Shown: positions 36,367-44,914 of the stretch, piece by piece | Position numbering within the stretch: position 1 is the first letter of the stretch | How the letters are laid out: each line of letters starts with the position of its first letter | Source: an uncultured Spirochaetales bacterium | GTDB lineage: Bacteria; Spirochaetota; Spirochaetia; Sphaerochaetales; Sphaerochaetaceae | Assembly (NCBI GenBank): GCA_949282255.1 | Contig: CASDPA010000007.1 | Coordinates: 1-64,000 of the forward strand | Direction: 5' to 3' | Length of the DNA stretch: 64,000 nucleotides | The notes under the pieces: generated by a model | Told to the model about the DNA's origin: nothing | The model's input: only the letters and a program-made list of their open reading frames with translations | Database searches by the model: none | Position numbers and translations under genes: made by a program

Positions 36367-36457
36367 GATTTTCCCGCTTTTTTCATACTACATAATGCTT
36401 GATTGGAGTCATGGCGGCATGGTGGGGGAAAATTCTGCGTTTTCACAATACTTGGTT

Positions 36458-36886
36458 TTATATATTCTTCGAAATTGTAGTGATGTTCCAGATGCCGTTG
36501 TATTTGTAATCAATCTTGTCCATGAGATTTCGCACTATATGGATTCCGAGTCCCCCGATACACCTTTCCTCAGCATTTGAAGCGGTATCGGGTTCTTCAG
36601 CTTTCGTTGTGTCGTATTGTGCTCCGTCGTCAGAGATGCGAAAAGATATGCCTGCTTGATTGCGGATATATTTTATGCGTACATTTTCCGCCTTGCTGTA
36701 GAAAGCCACATTTGAGAGAAGCTTATCAAGAGATATAAGAAAATGGCCTTTTATTCTTTCATCCAAATCCTCTTCAGCAAGGAGTCTCTTGGCAAAGGCA
36801 GATATTTTTTCCAATTCCTCGATCTTGGCTTTGACCGTGATGCACTTCTTTTCCTTCATCTCGTCCCCAATCTTTTTCATGCACAA
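36458..36886 (-). CDS. RsbW-like anti-sigma factor kinase (HATPase_c)
   Basis: 142 residues of the GHKL serine-kinase fold. N-box LISLDKLLSNVAFYSKA (normally E/D-N; here DKLLSN), G1 box FRISDDGAQYD, and the lid/G2 region CIGGLGIHIVRNLMDKIDY. Anti-sigma kinases of this type bind a STAS antagonist; a STAS gene lies divergently 320 bp away. No sigma factor or SpoIIE phosphatase is in the window. Such pairs can also act outside sigma control. Confidence 0.85.
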   Translation of the reverse strand: MCMKKIGDEMKEKKCITVKAKIEELEKISAFAKRLLAEEDLDERIKGHFLISLDKLLSNVAFYSKAENVRIKYIRNQAGISFRISDDGAQYDTTKAEEPDTASNAEERCIGGLGIHIVRNLMDKIDYKYNGIWNITTISKNI

Positions 36887-37205
36887 AAGACATGGCTATA
36901 TCTTAAAATCCTTTCATGCAGGATGCTGCTCAGTCCATATGTTTTTACTGCTGCAGGATCCGATTATCGAAAGCTTTTAAATAAATGCCCGGCTCGATCT
37001 GATTGCTCCCTTTGAACTGATGATAATAAGCTCTGTGTGTGAATGCAACTCATCGGCGATGAAAGGCCATCAATAAGCCATGAAAACATATGTTATCGAC
37101 AGCATCAGGCCTTTTCATCGTACATGAGTGCACATTTGTCGCATCCTTATTGAAGCCGTTCTGCCTGCCGGTTAACATCTGCACAGAATAAGGAGTACGG
37201 GGATT
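36887..37205. other. Divergent intergenic region with a long inverted repeat
   Basis: 319 bp without a gene between the kinase and STAS genes. CGATGAAAGGCC (37057-37068) is repeated in inverse orientation as GGCCTTTTCATCG (37108-37120), one base longer, 39 bp apart. The inner part contains AACATATGTT. It could fold as a long RNA hairpin or bind a protein. Promoters for both flanking genes must be here, but I see no consensus pair. Confidence 0.45.
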
Positions 37206-37502
37206 ATGACTATAGATAAAGTACGAGATGACGGACGGCTTACAGTATCCATTTCAGGACGGATGGATACCATGACGGCTCCGGAAGTGGACAAGGCCAT
37301 CAAAGGGGAACTTGATTCTGTCAGCGAGCTCGTTTTTGATTTTTCGGGCTTGGACTATATTTCTTCTTCCGGTCTTCGTGTGCTGCTTGCCGCGCAGAAG
37401 GTTATGAACAAAAAGGGAAGGATGGCCATCAAAAATGTCTGTCAGACCGTGATGGATGTTTTTGAGGTGACTGGGTTCTCTTCGATACTTACAATAGAGT
37501 GA
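37206..37502 (+). CDS. STAS-domain anti-sigma factor antagonist
   Basis: 98 residues, a single STAS domain: TVSISGRMDTMTAPEVDKAIKGEL, then the phospho-serine segment LDYISSSGLRVLLAAQKVM (serine at about position 57) and VTGFSSILTIE. It would be phosphorylated by the RsbW-like kinase encoded divergently and switch partners. Starts with AAGGAG upstream (37189-37194). It is followed by a small cysteine-rich gene. Confidence 0.92.
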   Translation: MTIDKVRDDGRLTVSISGRMDTMTAPEVDKAIKGELDSVSELVFDFSGLDYISSSGLRVLLAAQKVMNKKGRMAIKNVCQTVMDVFEVTGFSSILTIE

Positions 37503-37509
37503 TGCCGGT

Positions 37510-37704
37510 ATGGATACGTGTTTGAATAAAAGGGAATGTCCATGCACCTTCTCCTGCCCGAGGCATGGAAGATGTTGTGAGTGCGTCGCGCATCACAGGG
37601 ATAACAATGAAGGGGTACCGGGATGTTTTTTCTCCCCGGAGGCCGAGGCGACATATGATCGCTCTGTTTTGGCTCTCGCCAAAGACCACGGCTTGATCGG
37701 ATAG
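37510..37704 (+). CDS. Small cysteine-rich DUF6485-like protein
   Basis: 64 residues starting 7 bp after the STAS gene. Eight cysteines arranged CPCTFSCPRHGRCCECVAHHRDNNEGVPGCFF, which I associate with the DUF6485 family of putative metal-binding proteins common in gut anaerobes. Shine-Dalgarno is weak (GATGCCGGT). Probably co-transcribed with STAS. Confidence 0.7.
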   Translation: MDTCLNKRECPCTFSCPRHGRCCECVAHHRDNNEGVPGCFFSPEAEATYDRSVLALAKDHGLIG

Positions 37705-37715
37705 TCTTTTTTTTA

Positions 37716-38267
37716 ATGGAAAAATCAATGGGTGCATTGTTGTTTGGACATCGTGGAAAACGGTTTGGCTTGATATGCCTTGCCTTTGTTTTTCTTTTGG
37801 TTCTGCTTTTATCTGTTTGCTCCTGCCGCAAGGGGGAGGAACGACGGATTATAGGAAGTCTTGAAGATCTTGATCAGGAGAAAATCAAGATCGGAGTTGT
37901 GACAGGATCGGTATACGACGGTATCGTAAAAGAGCATTTCCCAAATACTGAAATCGGGCATTACAATGGTTTCACCAGTATGGCATACCTTGTATCGCAG
38001 GGACAGCTTGATACATTCATCACGGATGTACCGCTTGCAAGATACATCCATAACCAGTACCCGTCGGTAAGCCATCTTGATGAGTTTTTGGGACGGGCTG
38101 GTTATGCTTTTGCTTTTCCTAAAACGGACAAGGGCACGCATCTAAAGGCCCAGATTGATGAATTCATCGCCAGAATTTCGTCGGACGGAACGCTCGAGAT
38201 TATTGATTCTGTATGGTTTGGCAACGATGTCTCGAAACAGGTCATCGATAAAAGTGGTCTTTCGTGA
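37716..38267 (+). pseudogene. Truncated binding protein (SBP_bac_3-like), C-terminal part lost
   Basis: 183 codons with an N-terminal membrane/lipoprotein signal (LLSVCSCRKG) and a partial periplasmic binding domain: SLEDLDQEKIKIGVVTGSVYDGIVKEHFPN, QGQLDTFITDVPLARY, IDEFIARISSDGTL. In-frame reading continues past the TGA (38265) as VNGTLHFATCVEATPFS, which resembles the start of a second binding domain (the normal form has GENGTL). That domain is then cut off where sequence of a dicarboxylate symporter begins at about 38310. It looks like a nonsense mutation plus deletion. If translated, the product would be a one-domain remnant. Confidence 0.7.
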
Positions 38268-38304
38268 GTGAATGGAACGCTTCATTTCGCAACCTGCGTC
38301 GAAG

Positions 38305-38649
38305 CCACCCCTTTTTCTGACCACAGGACTTTGTCTTGCAGAGGTGTACGGGGTGTCTGTTTCTCCCGCATGGGTGTTCAATGCCATTGTGGTCTCTTTT
38401 GTACTCGCAGTTGCTGCTCCTCCGGTGCCTTGAGGCGCGCTCACTTGTTAGACGATGCTCGTGATGCAGCTGGGGCTTACGGCGGAAGCCATTGCCATAG
38501 CCATCGCTTTCAATGTGATTTTGGAGTTTGTATCCACTGCGGTGAATGTTGCGGTGCTGCAGCTTGAACTTGTTGAGCTTTCAGGTTCCCTTGGAATGCT
38601 GGACAAAAAAGTTTTGGTTAAAAAAACAGTTCAAAAAACCAAGGCCTAA
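38305..38649 (+). pseudogene. Remnant of a dicarboxylate/amino acid:cation symporter C-terminus
   Basis: Read in the frame of 38335, the translation is PLFLTTGLCLAEVYGVSVS, then PAWVFNAIVVSFVLAVAAPPVP, TGA (38431), GALTC, TAG (38449), TMLVMQLGLTAEAIAIAIAF and NVILEFVSTAVNVAVLQLEL to the stop at 38649. That is the last two membrane segments of the SLC1/DAACS family, whose normal text runs PPVPGGALTCYTMLVMQ. Two in-frame stops and loss of everything N-terminal make it a pseudogene. The first bases (38305-38318) coincide with the end of the binding-protein remnant. Confidence 0.8.
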
Positions 38650-38695
38650 GCCTAGTGTCTGCCATACACCAATCTGATTATAAAAGGAGTACTAT

Positions 38696-39775
38696 ATGAA
38701 ACATTTTTTTACACGGATATGTTTTTTCCTGGTTCTTGCTGGGCTTTTGCTTGGGTGCGCATCCACATCCGAAAATAAAAACAGCTCTCCAGTTGCAGGC
38801 AAGAAAATTGCATACATAATAAATATGGCCCCGAGCGACATATTTCTTGATGCCGCAGATGGTGCTAGGGAAACGGCTGCCAAGCTTGGCATGACATGCA
38901 ACGTCCATTTTACCGGAGGCTACGACAGCATGTTCATCACATATGTCAGGGTTCTGGCAGACGAAGGGTATGACGGGCTGTTCCTCTCCCACGGTGGCGC
39001 ATCCTATTCTTATGAACTGGTTAACGAGGTGCTTGCCAAGCATCCAGATCTGAAAATCGTCACTTTTGACACGCAGTTTATCGATTCCAACAAAAAAGAA
39101 GTGGGGATCGATGGGGTGACACGATTCTTTCAGGATGACAGCCAGCTTGCATCGCTTCTGCTGGATTATCTGATCGGCCTGTTTGATGGAAAGCAAGGTC
39201 CGGTAAGGCTTTTGAAGGTCTGGGTGCCGGATTACATCGCCGCATTCGACAGGCGTCAGAAAGGGTATGTGGGATACGAGGAGTCTGGGGCCATAGAGAC
39301 AGTGCTGACAATATCCCCTGATGTCAGTTCTCCTGATGTTGAGAATGCAGCCTATGTGGCTATGAAAAAAGCTTTGGAAAATGTCCCAGCCGATGATTAT
39401 GATGCGGTGTGGGTGGCTTATGATGCATATGGACGCGGAGTATGGAAGGCGATGATGGAAGAGGGTGCAGACAAGCCTATGGTGAGCGTAGACATATGCC
39501 AGGCCGATATTGAAATGATGCTGAGCCCGGACTCTGTATGGAAGGCTTCCTCTTGCACCGATTTCCGCGCCAATGGAGAGCAGGGTGTCAGACTGCTTGC
39601 TCTTGAGATTGCAGGATGCCAGGAAGATGGCTCTTTTTTGGAGATGCCAGCAAGCATTGTCACCGCCGATGACATAATAAAGGTCAAAGACGGCTACATC
39701 ATCACAGCCTCCGGCTATGGGGATGTTGAAAACTATGTTTCAAGTCCTTGGCTGAAGGATCTGATTGGATATTGA
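38696..39775 (+). CDS. Sugar-binding lipoprotein (Peripla_BP_4-like), solitary
   Basis: 359 residues with a lipoprotein signal (GLLLGCAST, Cys at about 21). Type I periplasmic binding fold: KKIAYIINMAPSDIFLDAADGARETAAKLGM, GYDGLFLSHGG, LKIVTFDTQF, DDYDAVWVAYDAYGRGVWKAMMEEG. No transporter genes accompany it; directly downstream is a membrane histidine kinase with a LytTR regulator, so it may act as the sensory part of that system. Shine-Dalgarno AAAGGAG (38681-38687). Confidence 0.85.
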   Translation: MKHFFTRICFFLVLAGLLLGCASTSENKNSSPVAGKKIAYIINMAPSDIFLDAADGARETAAKLGMTCNVHFTGGYDSMFITYVRVLADEGYDGLFLSHGGASYSYELVNEVLAKHPDLKIVTFDTQFIDSNKKEVGIDGVTRFFQDDSQLASLLLDYLIGLFDGKQGPVRLLKVWVPDYIAAFDRRQKGYVGYEESGAIETVLTISPDVSSPDVENAAYVAMKKALENVPADDYDAVWVAYDAYGRGVWKAMMEEGADKPMVSVDICQADIEMMLSPDSVWKASSCTDFRANGEQGVRLLALEIAGCQEDGSFLEMPASIVTADDIIKVKDGYIITASGYGDVENYVSSPWLKDLIGY

Positions 39776-39881
39776 AACTCATGCTGCGGATTATTCTTTT
39801 TTTTTTTGTTGATATATGGGATATTGGTAATATGGCATGCATATTGAAGCATATCTGCATGTAAGAAGTTGTGGTTGAACG

Positions 39882-41168
39882 ATGTCTGAACAAACGCTGT
39901 ATATTGTCAGATTGCTTTCATCGGCCATTTCACATGGCCTTACATTGGCAATCCTGATCCGTAGTGATGAAAGAAAAAAGAATATGGCCCCGGTGATGGC
40001 GGTCATGACTGTCTTGATTTCCCTGTTGGGAGGAGTCATCTTCACTCTCATATCTTCCTCGACCTCTCAGATATACTTCACCGCTTTTATGATGCTGATC
40101 GTGATGGGGATATTCTTCTGCCTGTTCTGCACAGGCTCATCGCTTGTGGAGCGTCTGTTCATATATATAATCTATGTTGCGGTATTCATGCTTTTTGTGG
40201 GCTTTGCCAATTGCATTGCAGCGATATTGTTTCCAAAGCATTTGGATACGGCGCAAATAGTAATCAGGTCCATGTTCACCGTCTTGCTGATCATACTCTT
40301 AAAATTATTTTTGAAGGACAAGCTTTACAGTCTCGTGGATGGGCTCTGTGGGCAAGGGGTGGAGATCACGGTTTTTTCCTGGATACTCGGCATTTTCATA
40401 TTGGTTTATGTGATCTTTTCGGCGCTTTTCATCCCGGATCCAGGGAGAAAGTTCATAATACTTTGCGTGTTGAGCCTCGTTATTGCTGCAATCTTCTCTT
40501 TGACAATCCGTATTGTAAGGCTTGCAGACAGGAAAATTGAGATTGAAAGGGTTTTGAGCCGCCAACGAATTCTGGAAGGTGAGCTGGAGTCGGAAAGGAG
40601 CTTTGTGGAGAAAGCCAAAGCCCTTAGACATGACCAGAGGCACCATGACCGTATGGTCCTCGAGTTTCTGGAGGCGGGACGCGTGGAAGAAGCAAAAAGG
40701 TACTTGGGAGCCTTGGATGAATCGATGCATGCCGAACGCCTTATGTCCTGGTGCGGCAATCCGCTGTTGGATGCCCAGCTCCGTATCGCATGGCGCAGCT
40801 GCAGATTGAAAGGGATAGATTTCAAGATAGTCGTGAATCTCCCTAAGAAAAACTATTTGAACGATATCGATTTCGTATCGGTTGTCGGAAATCTGCTGGA
40901 AAATGCCATCGAGGCAGCTTCAAAATGTGATTCACCATCTGTCTCAATTTATTCCACGGTTTCCAACGGTCGGCTGCTTATGGAAATAAAAAACACTTTT
41001 TCCGGAGATGTGAAGTGGATCGGCGGCAATCTTGAGACAACCAAGGATGGGGGAGGGATAGGGCTTAGAAGCGTTAGGAACATACTTTCCCGTCATAAGG
41101 GCCTGCTGAGGCAGGAAACTGAGGGAAACACTTTCATATCCCGCGTAATACTGCCAATCGTAGATTGA
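39882..41168 (+). CDS. GHKL sensor histidine kinase with multi-pass membrane domain
   Basis: 428 residues. Six or seven membrane segments fill the first ~215 residues, then a coiled linker, the histidine box KALRHDQRHHDRMVLEFLEAG (about 247-267), N-box VVGNLLENAIEAASK, and G-box TKDGGGIGLRSVRNILSRH. This is the AgrC/GHKL class that partners LytTR regulators, as seen next door. Located 106 bp after a sugar-binding lipoprotein gene, suggesting a sugar-sensing triad. No clear Shine-Dalgarno. Confidence 0.9.
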   Translation: MSEQTLYIVRLLSSAISHGLTLAILIRSDERKKNMAPVMAVMTVLISLLGGVIFTLISSSTSQIYFTAFMMLIVMGIFFCLFCTGSSLVERLFIYIIYVAVFMLFVGFANCIAAILFPKHLDTAQIVIRSMFTVLLIILLKLFLKDKLYSLVDGLCGQGVEITVFSWILGIFILVYVIFSALFIPDPGRKFIILCVLSLVIAAIFSLTIRIVRLADRKIEIERVLSRQRILEGELESERSFVEKAKALRHDQRHHDRMVLEFLEAGRVEEAKRYLGALDESMHAERLMSWCGNPLLDAQLRIAWRSCRLKGIDFKIVVNLPKKNYLNDIDFVSVVGNLLENAIEAASKCDSPSVSIYSTVSNGRLLMEIKNTFSGDVKWIGGNLETTKDGGGIGLRSVRNILSRHKGLLRQETEGNTFISRVILPIVD

Positions 41169-41265
41169 TCCATTTTTCTGCTTATGCAGCATGCCTGATG
41201 GATTGCCCGAGCCCGTTCATTTGGATAAAATTCTTCTGGTCTTAAAAGATTGAGGATTTTACCGT

Positions 41266-41996
41266 ATGCTCCGTATAGCCGTATGTGATGATAATGTTAT
41301 GAGTCTCGATACTGTCGTTCAGCATACCGGCAGATACTGGCTTATGAAGCTGTGAAATATACATCACCGAATCTGCTTTTAAATGATTTTGAGAGCGACT
41401 CCAAATTCGATATTGTGATATTGGATATCATCATGCCCGAGGTACTGGGGATTGACATAGCCAGAAGAATCCATGCTCTAAATCCTAAGATTCGCATCAT
41501 CTTCATAACCATCAGTCATGATTATGCCATCGATGCCTACGACATCGGGGCTGTGCATTATGTTACGAAACCCGTTGGTTACGAGGCTTTGAAGCAGGCG
41601 CTTGACAGAGCCATTCCGGCTTTCGAGGAGAAAGCGGAGGCCCGGCTTGTCATACAAATGCGGAATTCTGTTGTGCAGAGCATCGATTGCGATGATATAT
41701 ATTATATCGAAAGCATAGGCTACCGGCGTGTCGTATATACGAAAAAAGGGGTGATTGAGGAGACCAGGCAAACTCTCACTTCTTTTATGGACGAGCTTGA
41801 AAGATTGTGCCCCGGCCGTTTTTTCAGCCCTTACCGCGGCTATATTGTCAATTTGGATGAGATCACTACGATAACCCCCGATCATATTGTCATGAAGGAA
41901 GGCTCAAAGATACTGATAAAAAGAGGGGATTTCAGGAGGATAAGGGATATATTCTTCTCATGGACATTCTCTGATGCCCAAAAACATGGCGGGTGA
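41266..41996 (+). pseudogene. LytTR response regulator, frameshifted near the N-terminus
   Basis: ATG 41266 with TGAGGA upstream opens MLRIAVCDDNVMSLDTVVQ, the typical receiver start with its acidic pair, then runs into a TGA at 41353. In the frame two bases over, RQILAYEAVKYTSP continues the receiver, with the phospho-acceptor Asp in VILDIIMP, YVTKPVGYEAL and a C-terminal LytTR DNA-binding domain (QSIDCDDIYYIESIGYRRVVY, FSPYRGYIVNLDEI). The overall length fits an intact regulator (about 243 codons), so one small indel near 41315-41335 broke it, or it is a sequencing error. A GTG at 41352 could start a truncated product. Confidence 0.85.
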
Positions 41997-42025
41997 TGTG
42001 CATAGGCGGATATGGTGCGTTTTAC

Positions 42026-42907
42026 TCAGCACTTTGAGGCAGATTTTCTTATCTTTTCATGATAAAAGAAGTTGACAATTGCAGGAGGCGCGCTAAAAGG
42101 CCTTTCAAGCCTGTCGTTGTTGACGACATATTCCAGTCCCGATTGCCGGGCGAAGGCTTCGAGCTTCCTGTCAAGAGCCTGCCAGAAGCTTTTGTCCTTT
42201 TTGTCATAGATCTGCTCATACATCCCGGAGAGCATTGGATGGTTTCGATGAATGTAATCCATTATCACCGCCTTATAGCTACCTCTCAGATTCAGGTTCT
42301 CCAGCCATATCAGGTTGCATCTGTCCATTACTGTTTTTATTATCGCCTCAACATCCGTTATTCCTGGGAAAATCGGGGATATGAAGCAAATTGTGCGTAT
42401 TCCGGCGTCATGGAAGGCTTTCATTGCATCCAGTCTTCTCTTTATTGAAACAGCATTATCCATATCCGCCCGGAAATCTTCATCAAGGGTGTTTATCGAC
42501 CATGAAACACGTGCATCCTGAAAGGTTTTTATAAGCTCAAGATCCCTTAGGATGAGGTCGCTTTTTGTCGATATGCTGATCTTCGCATTGCTTCCACAGA
42601 GCTGGAGAAGAAGAGCTCTTGTTCGTTCGTATTCTTTCTCCTGTGGAAGATATGGATCTGTCACGGATCCGATGAAAAGCTCTTTGCCATCATACTTTTC
42701 CGGATTCTTGATCTTTGGCCATTTCTTTACGTCAACGAAGGTGCCCCAGGGTTCCTGATGCCCTGTAAAGCGCTTCATGAAGGATGCGTAGCAGTATTTG
42801 CAACCGTGTGTGCACCCCACATATGGATTGACCGAATACTCGCATGCAGGCAGGTCGGACTTTGTTATGATACCTTTTGCTTTGATCTCTTTAACTTGGA
42901 TATCCAT
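42026..42907 (-). CDS. Radical SAM protein (SplB/Rv2578c-like)
   Basis: 293 residues. The Fe-S motif is CTHGCKYCYASF (CX3CX2C) at about 32-43, within NPYVGCTHGCKYCY, the hallmark of the SplB-related radical SAM group. Further conserved pieces: FIGSVTDPYLPQEKEYERTR, SISTKSDLILRDLELI and FISPIFPGITD. The substrate is unknown; related proteins are annotated as DNA-repair-like photolyase family members. Single gene on the minus strand. Confidence 0.9.
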   Translation of the reverse strand: MDIQVKEIKAKGIITKSDLPACEYSVNPYVGCTHGCKYCYASFMKRFTGHQEPWGTFVDVKKWPKIKNPEKYDGKELFIGSVTDPYLPQEKEYERTRALLLQLCGSNAKISISTKSDLILRDLELIKTFQDARVSWSINTLDEDFRADMDNAVSIKRRLDAMKAFHDAGIRTICFISPIFPGITDVEAIIKTVMDRCNLIWLENLNLRGSYKAVIMDYIHRNHPMLSGMYEQIYDKKDKSFWQALDRKLEAFARQSGLEYVVNNDRLERPFSAPPAIVNFFYHEKIRKSASKC

Positions 42908-43132
42908 AATCGCTATCTCTTATTACGTTAAATATATATTTCACCAGTGTGATTGCAAGAACTGAAAAAAAGCAAGCTATTTTGTTTGGAAACATAAATA
43001 AGTGTAGAATACCATTTTTATGTTTTTGAAAAATCTTCATCAATATCTCATCTGAGGGAGCAATGTAATATTACAGGAGAAGTACTGCTTCTTTGAATGA
43101 AATAAGCGGAAAAATCCAGATTGAGCTGACTA

Positions 43133-44041
43133 TCATCCGCTGGCGCGGGCTGTCAGCTCCCATTTAAGTTTTATGGACTTCTCATTGTTTCCATTCGACA
43201 GCATTGAGACAAGGATTTCCGCCGCAGTTTTTCCTGTCATCTGATTCTTATGCCCAAGAGATGTGATCGGAACCGCACCAACCTGGCTGTAGAAGCTGTT
43301 GTCAAAGCTTACGACAGATATGTCTTCTGGAACTTTTTTCCCGAATTCCATCATTCTTTTTATGAGAGTGAATGCAATTTCATCATTATAGCAGACGACG
43401 GCAGTGGAGCCAGAAAGCCTCTTATTGATGAATCGGTCAATCCTGTCGGTTCCCTGTCCGCTTATTATGGCTTTCCTATCTTCGCTGTCGTACCAGCAGA
43501 AAGAGCTGTCGTTTATTCTGAGCCCGGCATCCACCATTGCGGAAACTACCCCATGATATCTTTCCGGTCCCTGCATAACATCGCTTTTGAATATACCGGC
43601 AATTTTTGAGTGCCCTTTTTCTATCAGGTACTTTGCAAGCAGATATCCTCCTTCATAATTGTCATCAAGGACGCAGGGAAAATCTGGAAGGTTGTGGTAT
43701 GCACCGTGTAAGAAAAGGACAGGTATCTCCATTTTCTTCAGCCTTGAGAATATGTCCGTGTTCGGAGTAGGTAGGGCGGTTTTCGATCCTTCGATCAGAA
43801 TGGCACTTACATTTTTCTCAAGCAAAGCCAACAAGATCTCTCTCTCCCTCTCGACTTTGTTCTCGGTAGCGTATACAAGTGTGGAATATCCATTTATCTC
43901 AAATATGTTTTGTGCATCGTGGAGAATTGATGGAAAGATATAGTCATCGATGAAGGTGGTCACCACAGCAATCTGCTTTGTGTCTGATCTGTCTTTTTTG
44001 ATCTCCTTTATATAGGAACCACTTCCTTGCTTCCGTTCTAT
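43133..44041 (-). pseudogene. araR: AraR-like arabinose repressor missing its N-terminal HTH
   Basis: The ligand-binding half is complete: IAVVTTFIDDYIFPSILHDAQN, FPCVLDDNYEGGYLLAKYLIEKGHSKIAGIF, AVVCYNDEIAFTLIKRMMEFGKKVPEDISVVSFDN. The reading frame stays open upstream of GTG 43966 into IERKQGSGSYIKEIKK, the end of a GntR winged helix, and then stops making sense at about 44041. So the first ~65-70 residues of the DNA-binding domain are gone. The next bases belong to an oppositely oriented sugar-binding protein, also beheaded. The GntR-HTH plus LacI-type layout is that of AraR. If made from GTG 43966 (277 residues), the product could not bind DNA. Confidence 0.85.
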
Positions 44042-44800
44042 AGCCTTAGAAACGACGAGCAGATCGCTGCGGCTCAGAACTTCATACAGAATGAGGTTGA
44101 TTACCTCCTTATTTCAGCAGCTGGAACAGCCGGGTGGGATTCAGTTCTCCAGGATGCACAGAATGCTGGAATCTACGTAATCCTTTTTGATCGCACAATC
44201 GACGCCGATGAGAGCCTCTATGTGGCTTCAATAGTTTCCGACATGGCATTGGAGGGAGAGACAGCAGTGAATTGGCTCGCATCCCAGGGGCTTCCTGAAT
44301 ACAATATCATTCATATTCAGGGTGTTATGGGATCTGCTGCACAGATTGGAAGAACAGGTGCTCTCGATGCGATGGTCGCAGCAAACAGCAATTGGAATCT
44401 TGTAACCCAGCAGACAGCAGAATGGAATGCTGAAACAGCGCAGCAGATCGTACAGTCCGTAATCGATGCAGGAACACCATTCAACGTAATCTATGCTGAA
44501 AATGACGATATGGCCCGTGGTGCCGTTGCTGCACTTGACAGGGCAAATATCTCCCACGGAGTTGACGGTGATGTGATCATCATGGGATTCGATACTAACA
44601 GATGGGCTCTTGAGGAGCTTCTTGCCGGAAGATGGAACTACGATGGACAGTGCAATCCGTTCCAGGCTGCATACATCGATGAGATCATCAAGAACCTGGA
44701 ACAGGGTATCCAGCCTGCAGAAAAGGTCATCTATCTTGAAGAGAGAGGCTTTGATGCTTCTACAATTACCGCAGAAGATGTGGAGAAGTATGGAATCTAA
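44042..44800 (+). pseudogene. Sugar ABC binding protein (YtfQ-like), N-terminus deleted
   Basis: Homology begins abruptly at NDEQIAAAQNFIQNEVDYLLISAAG (44051) and continues through DAQNAGIYVILFDRTID, GRTGALDAM, IYAENDDMARGAVAALDRA and GFDTNRWALEELLAGRWNYDGQCNP to the stop. The signal peptide and the first ~65-70 residues are missing, so it could not be exported. It is first in the arabinose operon. The YtfQ subfamily binds furanose sugars (galactofuranose, arabinose); arabinose is the likely ligand from context. A TTG at 44027 gives only an artificial start. Confidence 0.85.
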
Positions 44801-44832
44801 GCAGAAATAAGACTGTATTATTTTCTGGAAGG

Positions 44833-44876
44833 CAAGGCACGGGGAAGGCTCATGTAGATGCACTCCACGTGCCTTG
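44833..44876 (+). terminator. Intercistronic hairpin after the binding-protein gene
   Basis: CAAGGCACG (44833-44841) pairs perfectly with CGTGCCTTG (44868-44876) over a 26 nt loop. No T run follows, so it more likely stabilises the upstream message than terminates. Confidence 0.6.
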
Positions 44877-44914
44877 ATTGTCAGATGGCAAAACTAAAAA
44901 AGGAGTGATATGGC

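Noticed and set aside
38268-38567. Cysteine-rich 99-codon open frame
   Set aside because: It is the wrong frame of the symporter remnant; the cysteines come from out-of-frame GC-rich codons.
39791-39810. T-rich run after the solitary binding-protein gene as a terminator
   Set aside because: No convincing GC stem precedes it.
41352-41996. Reading the regulator as a genuine short protein from GTG 41352
   Set aside because: It would lack the receiver's first beta strand and the acidic pair that are present in the adjacent frame, and has no ribosome-binding site.
44027-44050. TTG at 44027 as a true start of the binding protein
   Set aside because: The first codons are antisense to the AraR helix and there is no signal peptide; it is a junction artefact.
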